This document shows, in pieces, positions 13,812 to 23,189 of a DNA stretch of 24,606 nucleotides; the first letter of the stretch is position 1; each line of letters starts with the position of its first letter. The stretch comes from Pseudomonadota bacterium (GTDB lineage: Bacteria; Pseudomonadota; Alphaproteobacteria; Rhizobiales; Xanthobacteraceae). The position numbers were made by a program, and so were the translations under genes. The notes beneath the pieces are model-generated. The model saw nothing but the letters and a program-made list of their open reading frames with translations, was not told where the DNA came from and ran no database searches. The DNA is taken from NCBI GenBank assembly GCA_023386885.1, contig JAEWIX010000021.1, positions 1 through 24,606 on the forward strand, read 5' to 3'.

Positions 13812-15272
13812 ATGAGACTATACGAACTGTTCAGCGCGGACGTTGCGATCGATCCATCGGCGCGGGAGATCGCGGTGACGGGCCTCGCAATGGACAGCCG
13901 CGCCGTCAAGCCGGGCGATCTGTTCTTCGCACTGGCCGGCGTGAAAACCGACGGCGTGCGATTCATCGATCAGGCGATTGCGGCGGGCGCGGTCGCCATC
14001 GCCGGCGATCATGCGCCGGCGGATCATGCGCGCGTGCCGTTCGTGACGGTGAGCAATCCGCGCCGCGCGCTGGCGCAGGCCTCGGCGCGTTTCTATCCGC
14101 GTCAGCCGAAGATCATCGCCGCCGTCACCGGCACCAGCGGCAAGACGTCGGTTGCGGCGTTCGCACGCCAGATATGGCAGCAACTTGGCGATGAGGCGGC
14201 CAGCATCGGCACCGTCGGCGTGGTCAGTACCAAACGCAACGTCTACGGCTCACTCACGACACCGGACCCGATCGCGCTGCTTCGGACCATCGACGAACTG
14301 GCAAATGACGGTGTCACGCATCTGGCGCTGGAAGCCTCGTCGCACGGGCTCGATCAATTCCGCCTCGATGGCGTACGCGTCAACGCTGGCGGCTTCACCA
14401 ACCTGTCGCGCGATCACATGGATTATCATCCCGATGTCGCGCACTATCTCGCGGCCAAGCTGCGGCTGTTTACTGATCTGATCGTGGACGACGGCGCGGC
14501 TGTGATCGCTGCCGATCATGATGTCTCGCAGCAGGTGATCGATGCCGTGCGCAAACGCGGCCTGCGTTTGCTCACCGTGGGGCGTCGTGGCGACGGCGAA
14601 GGGTTAGGCATTCGCCTGATCGATGTCGCGGTCGATGGCTTCACGCAGAAGCTCACGCTCGCGCATCGCGGGCAGCGCTACAGCCTGCGCCTGCCGCTTG
14701 TCGGCGAATTTCAGATCGAGAATGCGCTGGTCGCGGCAGGTCTCGCGATTGCTACCGGCAGCGATGCCGCGAGCGTGTTCGCCGCCCTCGAGCGCCTTGA
14801 AGGAGCCAAAGGGCGGCTCGAATTGGTCGGTGAGCGCAACGGCGCGCCGATCTTCGTCGATTACGCGCACAAGCCCGACGCGCTGGCCAAGGCGCTGCAA
14901 GCGTTGCAGCCTTATGCGAAGCGGCGGCTGATCGTGGTGTTCGGCGCGGGCGGCGATCGCGACGCCGGCAAGCGGCCGCTGATGGGCGAGATCGCCGCGC
15001 AGAACGCCGATGCAGTGATCATCACCGACGACAATCCGCGCAGCGAAAATCCGGCGACGATCCGCGCCGCCATCGTCGCCGCCGCGCCGGGCGCGCGTGA
15101 GATCGGCGACCGAGCCGAGGCGATCCGAGCCGCCATCGATGATTTACAGGACGGCGATGTTTTGTTGATTGCCGGCAAAGGCCACGAAACCGGCCAGATT
15201 GTCGGCGATCGCACGCTGCCGTTCAGCGACCATGACACGGTCGTGGACGCATTGAAAGTGAAAGTTGCATGA
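13812..15272 (+). CDS. murE: UDP-MurNAc-L-Ala-D-Glu:meso-diaminopimelate ligase MurE
   Basis: A 486-residue cytoplasmic ATP-dependent ligase that adds meso-diaminopimelate to UDP-MurNAc-L-Ala-D-Glu. The N-terminal UDP-binding domain includes AMDSRAVKPGDLFFAL. The ATP loop is GTSGKTS at 107-113, and the central domain carries EASSHGLDQFRLDGV. The C-terminal domain holds D407-N-P-R410 (DDNPRSENP), the signature of meso-DAP rather than lysine specificity, so the wall is DAP-type. The ATG at 13812 is preceded by GGAAAG at good spacing. A GTG directly after the ftsI stop (13746) also opens the frame but would add 22 atypical residues. The stop overlaps the murF start by four bases. Confidence 0.97.
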   Translation: MRLYELFSADVAIDPSAREIAVTGLAMDSRAVKPGDLFFALAGVKTDGVRFIDQAIAAGAVAIAGDHAPADHARVPFVTVSNPRRALAQASARFYPRQPKIIAAVTGTSGKTSVAAFARQIWQQLGDEAASIGTVGVVSTKRNVYGSLTTPDPIALLRTIDELANDGVTHLALEASSHGLDQFRLDGVRVNAGGFTNLSRDHMDYHPDVAHYLAAKLRLFTDLIVDDGAAVIAADHDVSQQVIDAVRKRGLRLLTVGRRGDGEGLGIRLIDVAVDGFTQKLTLAHRGQRYSLRLPLVGEFQIENALVAAGLAIATGSDAASVFAALERLEGAKGRLELVGERNGAPIFVDYAHKPDALAKALQALQPYAKRRLIVVFGAGGDRDAGKRPLMGEIAAQNADAVIITDDNPRSENPATIRAAIVAAAPGAREIGDRAEAIRAAIDDLQDGDVLLIAGKGHETGQIVGDRTLPFSDHDTVVDALKVKVA

Positions 15273-16708
15273 GCACGCAGCCACTCTGGACGCCGGACGC
15301 AATGGCGAGCGCGATGCAAGCCGAGATGCGCGGCACGATGCCGGCCGCGATCCATGGCCTCTCCATCGACAGCCGCACCATTGCGCCGGGCGACGCTTAC
15401 TTCGCCATCAAGGGCGACGTGCATGATGGCCACGCCTTTGTCGAGGCTGCGCTGAAGGCCGGCGCGGCGCTGGCAGTGGTATCGCGCGACAAGCGCGATC
15501 AGTTCGCCGCCGATATGCCGTTGCTTGTCGTCGAAGACGTGCTGCAAGGGTTGGTCGATCTCGCAAAAGTCTCGCGCGCTCGGCTTGGTGCGAAAGTGAT
15601 CGCCGTCACCGGCTCGGTCGGCAAGACCTCGACCAAGGAAATGCTGCGCCAGGTGCTGGAGAAGCAGGGCAGGACGCACGCGTCCGTTGCCTCGTTCAAC
15701 AATCACTGGGGCGTGCCGCTGTCACTGGCGCGCTGCCCGGTGGATACGGCTTTCGCTGTGTTCGAAATTGGCATGAATCACGCCGGCGAGATCACGCCAC
15801 TGGTCGGACTGGTGCGGCCGCATATCGCGATCGTCACCACCGTCGAGCCGGTGCATCTTGAGTTCTTCAAGAACGTCGAGGCGATCGCCGACGCCAAGGC
15901 GGAAATTTTCTCCGGCGTCGAGCCCGGTGGCGTTGCGGTGCTCAATCGCGATAACGATCAGTTCGCGCGGTTGAAGCGCCATGCCAAGAAAGCGGGTATC
16001 GCCAACATCGTCGCCTTCGGCGCGCACAAGACCGCCGACGCGCGGTTGCTGGATGTTGCGTTGCATGCGACCTGCTCGGCGATCCATGCCGACATTCTCG
16101 ATCACGATGTCACTTACAAGTTGGCGATGCCCGGCCGCCATATGGCGCTGAATTCGCTAGCGGTGCTGGCGGCGACATCGCTCGCGGGCGCCGATCTGGC
16201 GCGCTCGGCGCTGGCGCTCTCGCAAATTCAGGCGGCGACGGGGCGCGGCGCGCGCAAGACGCTGGAATTCCTTCACGGCAGCGCCACGCTGATCGACGAG
16301 AGCTACAACGCAAACCCGGCCTCGATGGCGGCGGCGTTGAATGTGCTCGGCCAGGCCGGCGTGGGACCGCGCGGGCGGCGGATCGCGGTGCTGGGCGACA
16401 TGCTCGAACTCGGGCCGACCGGTGCCGATCTGCATCGCGGCCTTGCCGCGGCGGTGACGGCGAACGGGATCGACGCGGTATTCTGCTGCGGTCCGCTGAT
16501 GCAAAACCTGTGGGATGCGCTTCCCTCCAGCCGGCGCGGCGGCTATGCCGAGAACTCGGCCTTGCTTGAGTCGCAGGTCGTGGGCGCGCTACGCGATGGC
16601 GACGCGGTCATGATCAAGGGTTCGCTCGGTTCGAAAATGAAAGTCATTGTCAGCGCGCTGGAGAAGCGCTTCCCCGATAAGGCCGCTCACGACGACGCAG
16701 CGGTGTAA
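15269..16708 (+). CDS. murF: UDP-MurNAc-tripeptide:D-Ala-D-Ala ligase MurF
   Basis: A 479-residue cytoplasmic ligase that adds the D-Ala-D-Ala dipeptide and completes UDP-MurNAc-pentapeptide. The N-terminal Mur domain has SIDSRTIAPGDAYFAIKG. The ATP loop is GSVGKTS at 115-121 followed by TKEML. The central domain has FEIGMNHAGEI, and the C-terminal domain has DESYNANPASMAAAL and VLGDMLELG. The start codon overlaps the murE stop (ATGA). mraY follows after 10 bases. Confidence 0.97.
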   Translation: MSTQPLWTPDAMASAMQAEMRGTMPAAIHGLSIDSRTIAPGDAYFAIKGDVHDGHAFVEAALKAGAALAVVSRDKRDQFAADMPLLVVEDVLQGLVDLAKVSRARLGAKVIAVTGSVGKTSTKEMLRQVLEKQGRTHASVASFNNHWGVPLSLARCPVDTAFAVFEIGMNHAGEITPLVGLVRPHIAIVTTVEPVHLEFFKNVEAIADAKAEIFSGVEPGGVAVLNRDNDQFARLKRHAKKAGIANIVAFGAHKTADARLLDVALHATCSAIHADILDHDVTYKLAMPGRHMALNSLAVLAATSLAGADLARSALALSQIQAATGRGARKTLEFLHGSATLIDESYNANPASMAAALNVLGQAGVGPRGRRIAVLGDMLELGPTGADLHRGLAAAVTANGIDAVFCCGPLMQNLWDALPSSRRGGYAENSALLESQVVGALRDGDAVMIKGSLGSKMKVIVSALEKRFPDKAAHDDAAV

Positions 16709-16718
16709 GGCGGATTGA

Positions 16719-17801
16719 ATGTTTTATTGGTTGATCGATGCGGTGCCGGCGATTCCGGGCCTCAATGTGTTTCGCTACATTACGTTCCGCACCGGCGGCG
16801 CGATGGTGACGGCGGCGCTGTTCGTGTTTCTGTTCGGGCCGTGGATCATCGACAATCTGCGCATCCGCCAGGGCAAGGGACAGCCGATCCGCACCGACGG
16901 ACCGCAGTCGCACCTGACCAAGAAGGGCACGCCCACCATGGGCGGGCTGATGATTCTCTCCGGTCTCGTGGTTTCGACCCTGCTGTGGGCCAACCCGATG
17001 AATCCTTACGTCTGGATCGTGCTCGGCGTCACGCTCGGCTTCGGTCTGGTCGGCTTCTATGACGACTATCTGAAAGTCACCAAGCAGAGCCATAACGGCT
17101 TCGGCGGCCGCAGCCGGTTGATGATCGAGGGCGTTATCGCGGCGATCGCATGTTACGCGCTGATGCGGATCGGCCGTGAGCCGCTGTCGAGTTCGCTGGC
17201 GATACCGTTCTTCAAGGAAGCGGTGATCAATCTCGGCTGGTTCTTTGTGATCTTCGGCGGCTTTATCATTGTCGGCGCGGGCAACGCGGTGAACCTCACT
17301 GACGGTCTCGACGGCCTCGCCATCGTGCCGGTGATGATCGCCGCCGCGAGCTTCGGCATGATCTCCTATCTCGCCGGCAACGCGGTGTTCTCCGACTATC
17401 TGCAGATCAATTATGTCGCCGGTACCGGCGAACTGGCGGTGCTGTGCGGCGCGGTGCTGGGAGCGGGGCTCGGCTTCCTGTGGTTCAACGCGCCGCCGGC
17501 GTCGATCTTCATGGGCGACACCGGTTCGCTTGCGCTCGGCGGCATGCTGGGCTCGATTGCGGTCGCCGTGAAGCACGAGATCGTGCTGGCGGTGATCGGC
17601 GGTCTGTTCGTGCTGGAAGCGGTATCTGTGATCGTGCAGGTCGCGTCGTTCAAGCTCACTGGCAAGCGCGTGTTCAAGATGGCGCCGATCCATCATCACT
17701 TCGAGCAGAAGGGCTGGACCGAACCGCAGGTGGTGATCCGTTTCTGGATCATCGCGGTGATGCTGGCGCTGCTCGGCCTCTCCACGCTTAAGCTGCGTTG
17801 A
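16719..17801 (+). CDS. mraY: Phospho-N-acetylmuramoyl-pentapeptide transferase MraY
   Basis: A 360-residue polytopic membrane enzyme (about ten helices) that transfers phospho-MurNAc-pentapeptide to undecaprenyl phosphate to form lipid I. Family motifs appear in order: KKGTPTMGGLMI, the VGFYDDYLKV aspartate pair, NAVNLTDGLDGLA, FMGDTGSLALGG, and the histidine-rich PIHHHFEQKGW loop. AAGG lies upstream of the ATG. murD starts 4 bases after the stop. Confidence 0.97.
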   Translation: MFYWLIDAVPAIPGLNVFRYITFRTGGAMVTAALFVFLFGPWIIDNLRIRQGKGQPIRTDGPQSHLTKKGTPTMGGLMILSGLVVSTLLWANPMNPYVWIVLGVTLGFGLVGFYDDYLKVTKQSHNGFGGRSRLMIEGVIAAIACYALMRIGREPLSSSLAIPFFKEAVINLGWFFVIFGGFIIVGAGNAVNLTDGLDGLAIVPVMIAAASFGMISYLAGNAVFSDYLQINYVAGTGELAVLCGAVLGAGLGFLWFNAPPASIFMGDTGSLALGGMLGSIAVAVKHEIVLAVIGGLFVLEAVSVIVQVASFKLTGKRVFKMAPIHHHFEQKGWTEPQVVIRFWIIAVMLALLGLSTLKLR

Positions 17802-17805
17802 CACC

Positions 17806-19206
17806 ATGATCCCCGTTACCTCATTTGCCGGCAAGACGGTTGCCGTGTTCGGGCTTGGCGGCTCCGGCCTTGCAAGCTGTGAGGCGTTGCGCGCCGGCGG
17901 TGCCGAGGTCATTGCCTGCGACGACAGCGCCGAGCGTATGGCGGCCGCTGCGCGCGCCGGCTTCATCACCGCTGATCTGCGCGGCGTGGCATGGGAGAAT
18001 TTTGCCGCGCTGATATTGACGCCAGGTGTGCCGCTGACGCATCCGCAGCCGCACTGGACCGTGCTTCTGGCACAGCGCGCCGGCGTCGAGGTGATCGGCG
18101 ATGTCGAACTGTTCTGCCGCGAGCGCCGTCGTCATGCGCCGAACGCGCCATTCGTCGCTATCACCGGCACCAACGGCAAATCCACCACCACGGCGCTGAT
18201 CGCGCACCTGATGCGCGAGGCAGGGCACGACGTACAGATGGGCGGCAACATCGGCATCGCGATTCTGTCGCTGGAGCCGCCGCGCGCCGGCCGCGTGCAT
18301 GTCATCGAGATGTCGTCGTACCAGATCGACCTGTGCCCCTCGCTCGATCCCAGCGTCGGAATCCTGCTCAATGTCAGCGAGGATCACATCGACCGCCACG
18401 GCACCATCGATCACTACGCGGCGGTGAAGGAACGGCTGGTGGCGGGCGTGCAGCCGGGTGGCGCAGCGATCGTCGGCGTTGACGATGGCTGGTGCCGTGC
18501 GGTGGCCGACCGTCTCGATCAGGCCGGCAAGCCGGTGGTGCGCATTTCGGTGAAGCAACCGCTGGCCGACGGCATGTATGTCGAGCGCGACACCATTGTC
18601 CGCGCGGCGGGCGGTGCGCGAATGGAAATCGCCCGGATCGGCGGCATCGGCTCGCTGCGCGGCGTTCACAACGCGCAGAATGCGGCTTGCGCTGCAGCCG
18701 CCGTGCTGGCGCTCAGCGTTCGCAACGATGTCTTGCAGAAGGGCCTGCGCAGTTTCCCCGGCCTCGCGCATCGCATGGAGCAGGTTGGCCGGCGCGGCAA
18801 CGTGCTGTTCGTCAACGACTCCAAGGGCACCAACGCCGATGCCACGGCGCGAGCGCTGGCCTCGTTCGGCGACATCTTCTGGATCGCCGGCGGCAAGCCG
18901 AAGACGGGCGGCATCACCTCGCTGGCCGAATTCTTCCCACGCATCCGCAAGGCCTATCTGATCGGCGCGGCGGCGCAGGAGTTCGCCGCAACTCTCGAAG
19001 GCAAGGTGCCTTACGAGATCAGCGAGACACTCGAAGTCGCGGTGCCGAACGCTGCGCGCGATGCCGAGGCGGCCGGACTGGCGGACGCGGTGGTCTTGTT
19101 GTCGCCGGCCTGCGCCTCATTCGATCAGTTCCCCAACTTTGAGGTGCGCGGCGTCCGGTTCGGTGAACTGGTGCGAGCGCTGGATGGCGTCGTGCCGGCG
19201 GTCTGA
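17806..19206 (+). CDS. murD: UDP-MurNAc-L-alanine:D-glutamate ligase MurD
   Basis: A 466-residue cytoplasmic ligase that adds D-glutamate to UDP-MurNAc-L-Ala. The N-terminal domain has a Rossmann-like start (VAVFGLGGSGLASCEAL). The ATP loop is GTNGKST at 121-127. EMSSYQIDL and VSEDHIDRHG lie in the central domain. The C-terminal domain has FVNDSKGTNADATARAL, WIAGGKPKTGG and LLSPACASFDQF. Coupling to mraY is tight (4 bases). The downstream gap to ftsW (88 bases) is the first long gap since the ftsI-murE junction. Confidence 0.97.
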   Translation: MIPVTSFAGKTVAVFGLGGSGLASCEALRAGGAEVIACDDSAERMAAAARAGFITADLRGVAWENFAALILTPGVPLTHPQPHWTVLLAQRAGVEVIGDVELFCRERRRHAPNAPFVAITGTNGKSTTTALIAHLMREAGHDVQMGGNIGIAILSLEPPRAGRVHVIEMSSYQIDLCPSLDPSVGILLNVSEDHIDRHGTIDHYAAVKERLVAGVQPGGAAIVGVDDGWCRAVADRLDQAGKPVVRISVKQPLADGMYVERDTIVRAAGGARMEIARIGGIGSLRGVHNAQNAACAAAAVLALSVRNDVLQKGLRSFPGLAHRMEQVGRRGNVLFVNDSKGTNADATARALASFGDIFWIAGGKPKTGGITSLAEFFPRIRKAYLIGAAAQEFAATLEGKVPYEISETLEVAVPNAARDAEAAGLADAVVLLSPACASFDQFPNFEVRGVRFGELVRALDGVVPAV

Positions 19207-19232
19207 GCCGTCACGACAATTGTTTGCTATCC

Positions 19233-19279
19233 GTTAACGGTTCGGAAACCATGATGGGGGACCAATGGGCAGTTAACGG
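19233..19279 (+). repeat. Repeated GTTAACGG octamer in the murD-ftsW gap
   Basis: GTTAACGG occurs at 19233-19240 (within the palindrome CGTTAACG) and again at 19272-19279, 39 bases apart, just upstream of the ftsW ATG at 19295. Each contains TTAAC, half of the CtrA recognition site, but no full TTAA-N7-TTAAC box is formed. The regulatory meaning is unproven. Confidence 0.35.
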
Positions 19280-19294
19280 CCCGCAGGACCCGCC

Positions 19295-20446
19295 ATGATT
19301 TCTCGCGAACAACGCACCCCGCTTTCCGAATGGTGGTGGACCGTCGACCGCTTGTTGCTGGGCGCGTTCGTGCTGCTGATCTTGTGCGGCGTGATCCTGT
19401 CGCTGGCGGCGAGTCCGTCGGTCGCGACCCGCATCGGGCTCGATCCGTTCCACTTCTTCAATCGTCACGTCTTGTTCCTGCTGCCGTCGCTGATCGTGCT
19501 GCTGACGGTGTCGTTTCTGTCGCCGCGGCAAATCCGGCGCAGCGCGCTGATCGTGCTGGCCATCAGCGTGACGTTGATCGTGGCCACTTTATTGTTCGGC
19601 GCCGAGGTGAAGGGGGCGCGGCGCTGGATCACCATTCTCGGCGTCAACATTCAGGCGTCCGAATCGGCAAAGCCCGCCTTCGTCGTGGTGGTCGCATGGC
19701 TGTTCGCGGAATCTGCGCGACGGCCTGAAATGCCGGCGACATCGATGGCGCTGGCCATGCTGCTCGGTCTGGTCACGCTGCTGGTTCTGGAGCCGGATTT
19801 CGGCCAGACCATGCTGATCCTGATGGTGTGGGGCGCGCTGTTCTTCATCGCCGGCATGCGTATGATCTGGGTGTTCGGGCTCGCCGGCTCGGCCGCGGCC
19901 GGGTTGTTCGGCGCTTACCTGCTGGTGCCGCACGTCGCCGCGCGCATCAAACGATTCATGGACCCTGCATCGGGTGATACGTTCCAGGTCGACACCGCAA
20001 TGGAGTCATTCCTTCATGGCGGTTGGTTCGGCGTCGGTCCGGGCGAGGGTACTGTGAAACGCATCCTGCCGGACAGCCACACGGACTTCGTCTTCGCCGT
20101 CGCGGCGGAAGAATTCGGCATCATCTTCTGTCTCGCGCTGGCCGGACTGTTTGCCTTCATCGTGCTGCGGGCGTTGTCGCGCGCCTATGCCAATGAGGAT
20201 CTGTTCACGCGATTTGCCGCATCGGGCCTCGCGATCCTGTTCGGCGTGCAGGCGGCGATCAACATGGCGGTGAACCTGCACCTGATCCCCGCCAAGGGCA
20301 TGACCTTGCCGTTCATTTCCTACGGCGGTTCGTCGATGGTGTCGCTGGCCTATGGCGTCGGCATGATGCTGGCGTTGACGCGACAGCGGCCCGCCACGGA
20401 AATGGCGTCGATCGGCGATATCAACGCGGCGCAAGCCTACGCGTGA
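19295..20446 (+). CDS. ftsW: Septal peptidoglycan glycosyltransferase FtsW (SEDS family)
   Basis: A 383-residue membrane protein (about ten helices) that polymerises lipid II at the septum as partner of FtsI. SEDS features seen: RTPLSEWWWTVDRLLL before the first helix, EVKGARRWITILGVNIQASESAKPAF after an early helix, the large periplasmic loop with FHGG-like FLHGGWFGVGPGEG and DSHTDFVFAVAAEEFG, and the C-terminal KGMTLPFISYGGSSMVS. The ATG at 19295 is preceded by GCAGGACCC. It has its own 88-base leader with repeated GTTAACGG, so an internal promoter is possible. Confidence 0.96.
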   Translation: MISREQRTPLSEWWWTVDRLLLGAFVLLILCGVILSLAASPSVATRIGLDPFHFFNRHVLFLLPSLIVLLTVSFLSPRQIRRSALIVLAISVTLIVATLLFGAEVKGARRWITILGVNIQASESAKPAFVVVVAWLFAESARRPEMPATSMALAMLLGLVTLLVLEPDFGQTMLILMVWGALFFIAGMRMIWVFGLAGSAAAGLFGAYLLVPHVAARIKRFMDPASGDTFQVDTAMESFLHGGWFGVGPGEGTVKRILPDSHTDFVFAVAAEEFGIIFCLALAGLFAFIVLRALSRAYANEDLFTRFAASGLAILFGVQAAINMAVNLHLIPAKGMTLPFISYGGSSMVSLAYGVGMMLALTRQRPATEMASIGDINAAQAYA

Positions 20447-20490
20447 TCGACGGTGATGTCGTTCGCAGTTTTTGCTGAGTTGCCCGGACC

Positions 20491-21591
20491 ATGAGCGAAG
20501 CGCCTCTCATCCTGCTGGCCGCGGGCGGCACCGGAGGCCATCTGTTCCCGGCGGAAGCGCTCGGCGCCGCGCTGATGGATCGTGGCTTGCGCGTGCGGCT
20601 CGTTACCGATGAACGCGCGTTGCGCTACAGCGGGCTGTTTTCCAAGGAGACGCTGCACGTCGTACCGAGTGCGACGGTGCGCGGCCGTTCGCCGCTGGCG
20701 CTGGCCAGGACCGGCATCAGGCTTGCGGCCGGTATGGCCGTCGGGCTCAATCTGGTGCGTCGGCTGCGGCCCGCCGCGATGATCGGCTTCGGCGGTTATC
20801 CGACCTTGCCGCCATTGCTCGCCGCGCGGATGCTCGGCGTGCCGACCGTCATTCATGAAGCCAATGCGGTGATGGGGCGGGCCAACCGCTTTCTGTCCGG
20901 TCGCGTCAATGCCATCGCCACCTCGCTGCCGGGCGTGCTGGATCGCGATCCGGCGCTTGCGGCGAAAGCCACCGTGACCGGAAACCCGATGCGGCCGGCG
21001 ATTCTCGCCGCCGCCGCCGTGCCGTTCGCGCCACCCGAGCCGAATGGTCCGCTGCGCCTGCTGGTAGTGGGCGGCAGCCAGGGCGCGCGAGTGATGTCGG
21101 ATATCGTTCCCGGCGCGATCGAACGATTGGAGCCGGCGCTATGGCCGCGCCTGATGTTGACGCAGCAGGTGCGCGACGAAGACATGCCGCGCGTGCGTGC
21201 GGTCTATGACCGCCTCAAGATCAATGCCGAACTCGCTCCGTTTTTCAGCGACCTGCCGGCGCGGCTGGCCTCGAACCATCTGGTGATCTCACGCTCCGGC
21301 GCCACCACCGTGGCGGAACTCGGTGCCATCGGGCGGCCGTCGATTCTGGTACCGTTGCCTGGCGCGCTCGATCAGGACCAGTTCGCCAACGCCGGCGTGC
21401 TGGCCGATGCTGGCGGCGCGATCCGGATCCCACAAGCCGAATTCACGCCGGACCGGCTGGCGGCGGAAATCTCTCGTCTTGCGGCCGAACCCTTGCGTCT
21501 CAAAGCCATGGCCGAGGCCGCGCGCGGCATCGGCAAACTGGATGCGGCCGAGCGGCTGGCCGATCTGGTTGTGAAGGTGGCGGGAATTTAG
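20491..21591 (+). CDS. murG: UDP-GlcNAc:lipid I N-acetylglucosaminyltransferase MurG
   Basis: A 366-residue peripheral membrane GT28 enzyme that converts lipid I to lipid II at the inner face of the cytoplasmic membrane. The N-terminal glycine loop is G12-G-T-G-G-H17, and IGFGGYPTLPPLLAA forms the second glycine-rich loop. The C-terminal domain carries VVGGSQGARVMSD and the UDP-GlcNAc site ISRSGATTVAELGAIGRPSILVPLP. It starts 44 bases after ftsW. Downstream the operon is interrupted by a 177-base gap with a palindromic repeat before murC. Confidence 0.97.
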   Translation: MSEAPLILLAAGGTGGHLFPAEALGAALMDRGLRVRLVTDERALRYSGLFSKETLHVVPSATVRGRSPLALARTGIRLAAGMAVGLNLVRRLRPAAMIGFGGYPTLPPLLAARMLGVPTVIHEANAVMGRANRFLSGRVNAIATSLPGVLDRDPALAAKATVTGNPMRPAILAAAAVPFAPPEPNGPLRLLVVGGSQGARVMSDIVPGAIERLEPALWPRLMLTQQVRDEDMPRVRAVYDRLKINAELAPFFSDLPARLASNHLVISRSGATTVAELGAIGRPSILVPLPGALDQDQFANAGVLADAGGAIRIPQAEFTPDRLAAEISRLAAEPLRLKAMAEAARGIGKLDAAERLADLVVKVAGI

Positions 21592-21611
21592 CCAATTTGC
21601 CTTGACTTCGG

Positions 21612-21748
21612 CGTCATGGCCGGACACAGCCGTTCAAAGAACGGCGTCGCTTCGCTCGCCTGTGTTCCGGCCCTCCAATTCTTCCAGCATCCGCGTCTTG
21701 GCTGAATCAGATATAGATTTCGATGCCCGCGACGAGCGCGGCATGACG
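21612..21748. repeat. Composite palindromic repeat between murG and murC
   Basis: A 137-base element bounded by CGTCATG (21612-21618) and its inverse CATGACG (21742-21748). Its left part is a hairpin: GGCCGG-ACACAG (21618-21629) pairs with CTGTGT-T-CCGGCC (21660-21672) and encloses an inner CCGTTC-AAA-GAACGG stem (21630-21644). Its right part is an imperfect hairpin at 21723-21744. From memory, this architecture (CGTCATGGCCGG... to ...GGCATGACG) is a common intergenic repeat of Bradyrhizobium and Rhodopseudomonas genomes; I cannot count copies here. It carries no gene. Confidence 0.7.
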
Positions 21749-21768
21749 ACAACATACGGGATACACGC

Positions 21769-23172
21769 ATGAGACTGCCGCGCGAGATCGGACCCATCCA
21801 CTTTGTCGGCATCGGCGGCATCGGCATGAGCGGCATCGCCGAGGTGCTGAACAATCTCGGCTACACCGTGCAGGGCTCCGACGCGTCCGAGGGCGCCAAT
21901 GTCACGCGGCTGCGCGAGAAGGGCATCAAGGTCACCGTCGGCCATGCGGCGGAGAATGTCGCAGGCGCCGACGTGCTGGTGGTGTCCACCGCGATCAAGC
22001 GCGACAATCCCGAATTACTGGCGGCGCGCGCGCAGCGCATTCCAGTGGTGCGCCGCGCCGAAATGCTGGCGGAACTCATGCGGCTGAAAAGCTGCGTCGC
22101 CATCGCCGGCACCCACGGCAAGACCACGACGACGTCGATGGTCGCGACGCTACTCGACGCCGGTGATTTCGATCCGACGGTTATCAACGGCGGCATCATC
22201 AACGCTTATGGCACCAACGCGCGGCTCGGCACCGGCGACTGGATGGTGGTGGAGGCCGACGAAAGCGACGGCACCTTCCTCAAATTGCCGGTCGATGTCG
22301 CCATCGTCACCAATGTCGATCCCGAACACCTCGATCACTTCAAGACCTTCGATGCGGTGCAGGACGCGTTCCGAAATTTCGTCGAGAGCGTGCCGTTCTA
22401 CGGCTTCGCTGTGATGTGCATCGATCATCCGGTGGTGCAGACCCTGGTGGGCAAGATCGAGGATCGTCGCATCATCACGTACGGCACCAATCCGCAGGCC
22501 GATGCGCGCCTCGTCGATCTCAAGGCGGCGAACGGCGGATCGACCTTCAAGATCGCGTTCCGCGATCGCAAGGCCGGCACCGCGCACGAACTCACCGATC
22601 TTGTGCTGCCCATGCCGGGCCGCCACAACGCGCTGAATGCCACCGCAGCCATCGCGGTGGCGCATCAGCTCGGCCTCAGCGACGATGTGATCCGCAAGGC
22701 GCTGGCCGGCTTCGGCGGCGTCAAGCGGCGCTTCACCCGCACCGGCGAATGGAACGGCGTCACCATCATCGACGACTACGGGCATCACCCGGTCGAGATC
22801 GCGGCGGTGCTGAAGGCCGCGCGCGACTCGACGAAAAATAAAGTCATCGCGGTGGTGCAGCCGCATCGCTACACCCGCCTGCAATCGCTGTTTGAGGAAT
22901 TCTGCACCTGCTTCAACGATGCCGACACGGTGATCGTCGCGGACGTTTATCCAGCGGGCGAGGCGCCGATTCCCGGCATCGACCGCGATAACTTCGTACT
23001 CGGCTTGCGCGCGCATGGCCATCGCGAGGTAATCGCGCTGGAAAACGCCGCGGCGCTCGCCGGCGTGGTGCGCGGCGTGGCGAAACCGGGCGACTACGTC
23101 GTCTGCCTCGGCGCCGGCAACATCACGCAATGGGCCTACGCGTTGCCGGCGGAATTGAAAGCGCTCGGATAG
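21769..23172 (+). CDS. murC: UDP-MurNAc:L-alanine ligase MurC
   Basis: A 467-residue cytoplasmic ligase that adds the first amino acid, L-alanine, to UDP-MurNAc. The N-terminal UDP-binding domain begins IHFVGIGGIGMSGIAEVL. The ATP loop is GTHGKTT at 114-120. EADESDGTFLKL and NVDPEHLDHF lie in the central domain, and the C-terminal domain has DDYGHHPVEI and QPHRYTR. It follows the palindromic repeat and may depend on read-through from murG or on a promoter inside the gap. The DUF6653-like gene follows after 30 bases. Confidence 0.97.
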   Translation: MRLPREIGPIHFVGIGGIGMSGIAEVLNNLGYTVQGSDASEGANVTRLREKGIKVTVGHAAENVAGADVLVVSTAIKRDNPELLAARAQRIPVVRRAEMLAELMRLKSCVAIAGTHGKTTTTSMVATLLDAGDFDPTVINGGIINAYGTNARLGTGDWMVVEADESDGTFLKLPVDVAIVTNVDPEHLDHFKTFDAVQDAFRNFVESVPFYGFAVMCIDHPVVQTLVGKIEDRRIITYGTNPQADARLVDLKAANGGSTFKIAFRDRKAGTAHELTDLVLPMPGRHNALNATAAIAVAHQLGLSDDVIRKALAGFGGVKRRFTRTGEWNGVTIIDDYGHHPVEIAAVLKAARDSTKNKVIAVVQPHRYTRLQSLFEEFCTCFNDADTVIVADVYPAGEAPIPGIDRDNFVLGLRAHGHREVIALENAAALAGVVRGVAKPGDYVVCLGAGNITQWAYALPAELKALG

Positions 23173-23189
23173 CCCGCGCCAACTGCGCA

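Noticed and set aside
19250..19270. Two TGGG units 11 bases apart upstream of ftsW as possible MraZ boxes
   Set aside because: Only two units with the wrong period; more likely chance.
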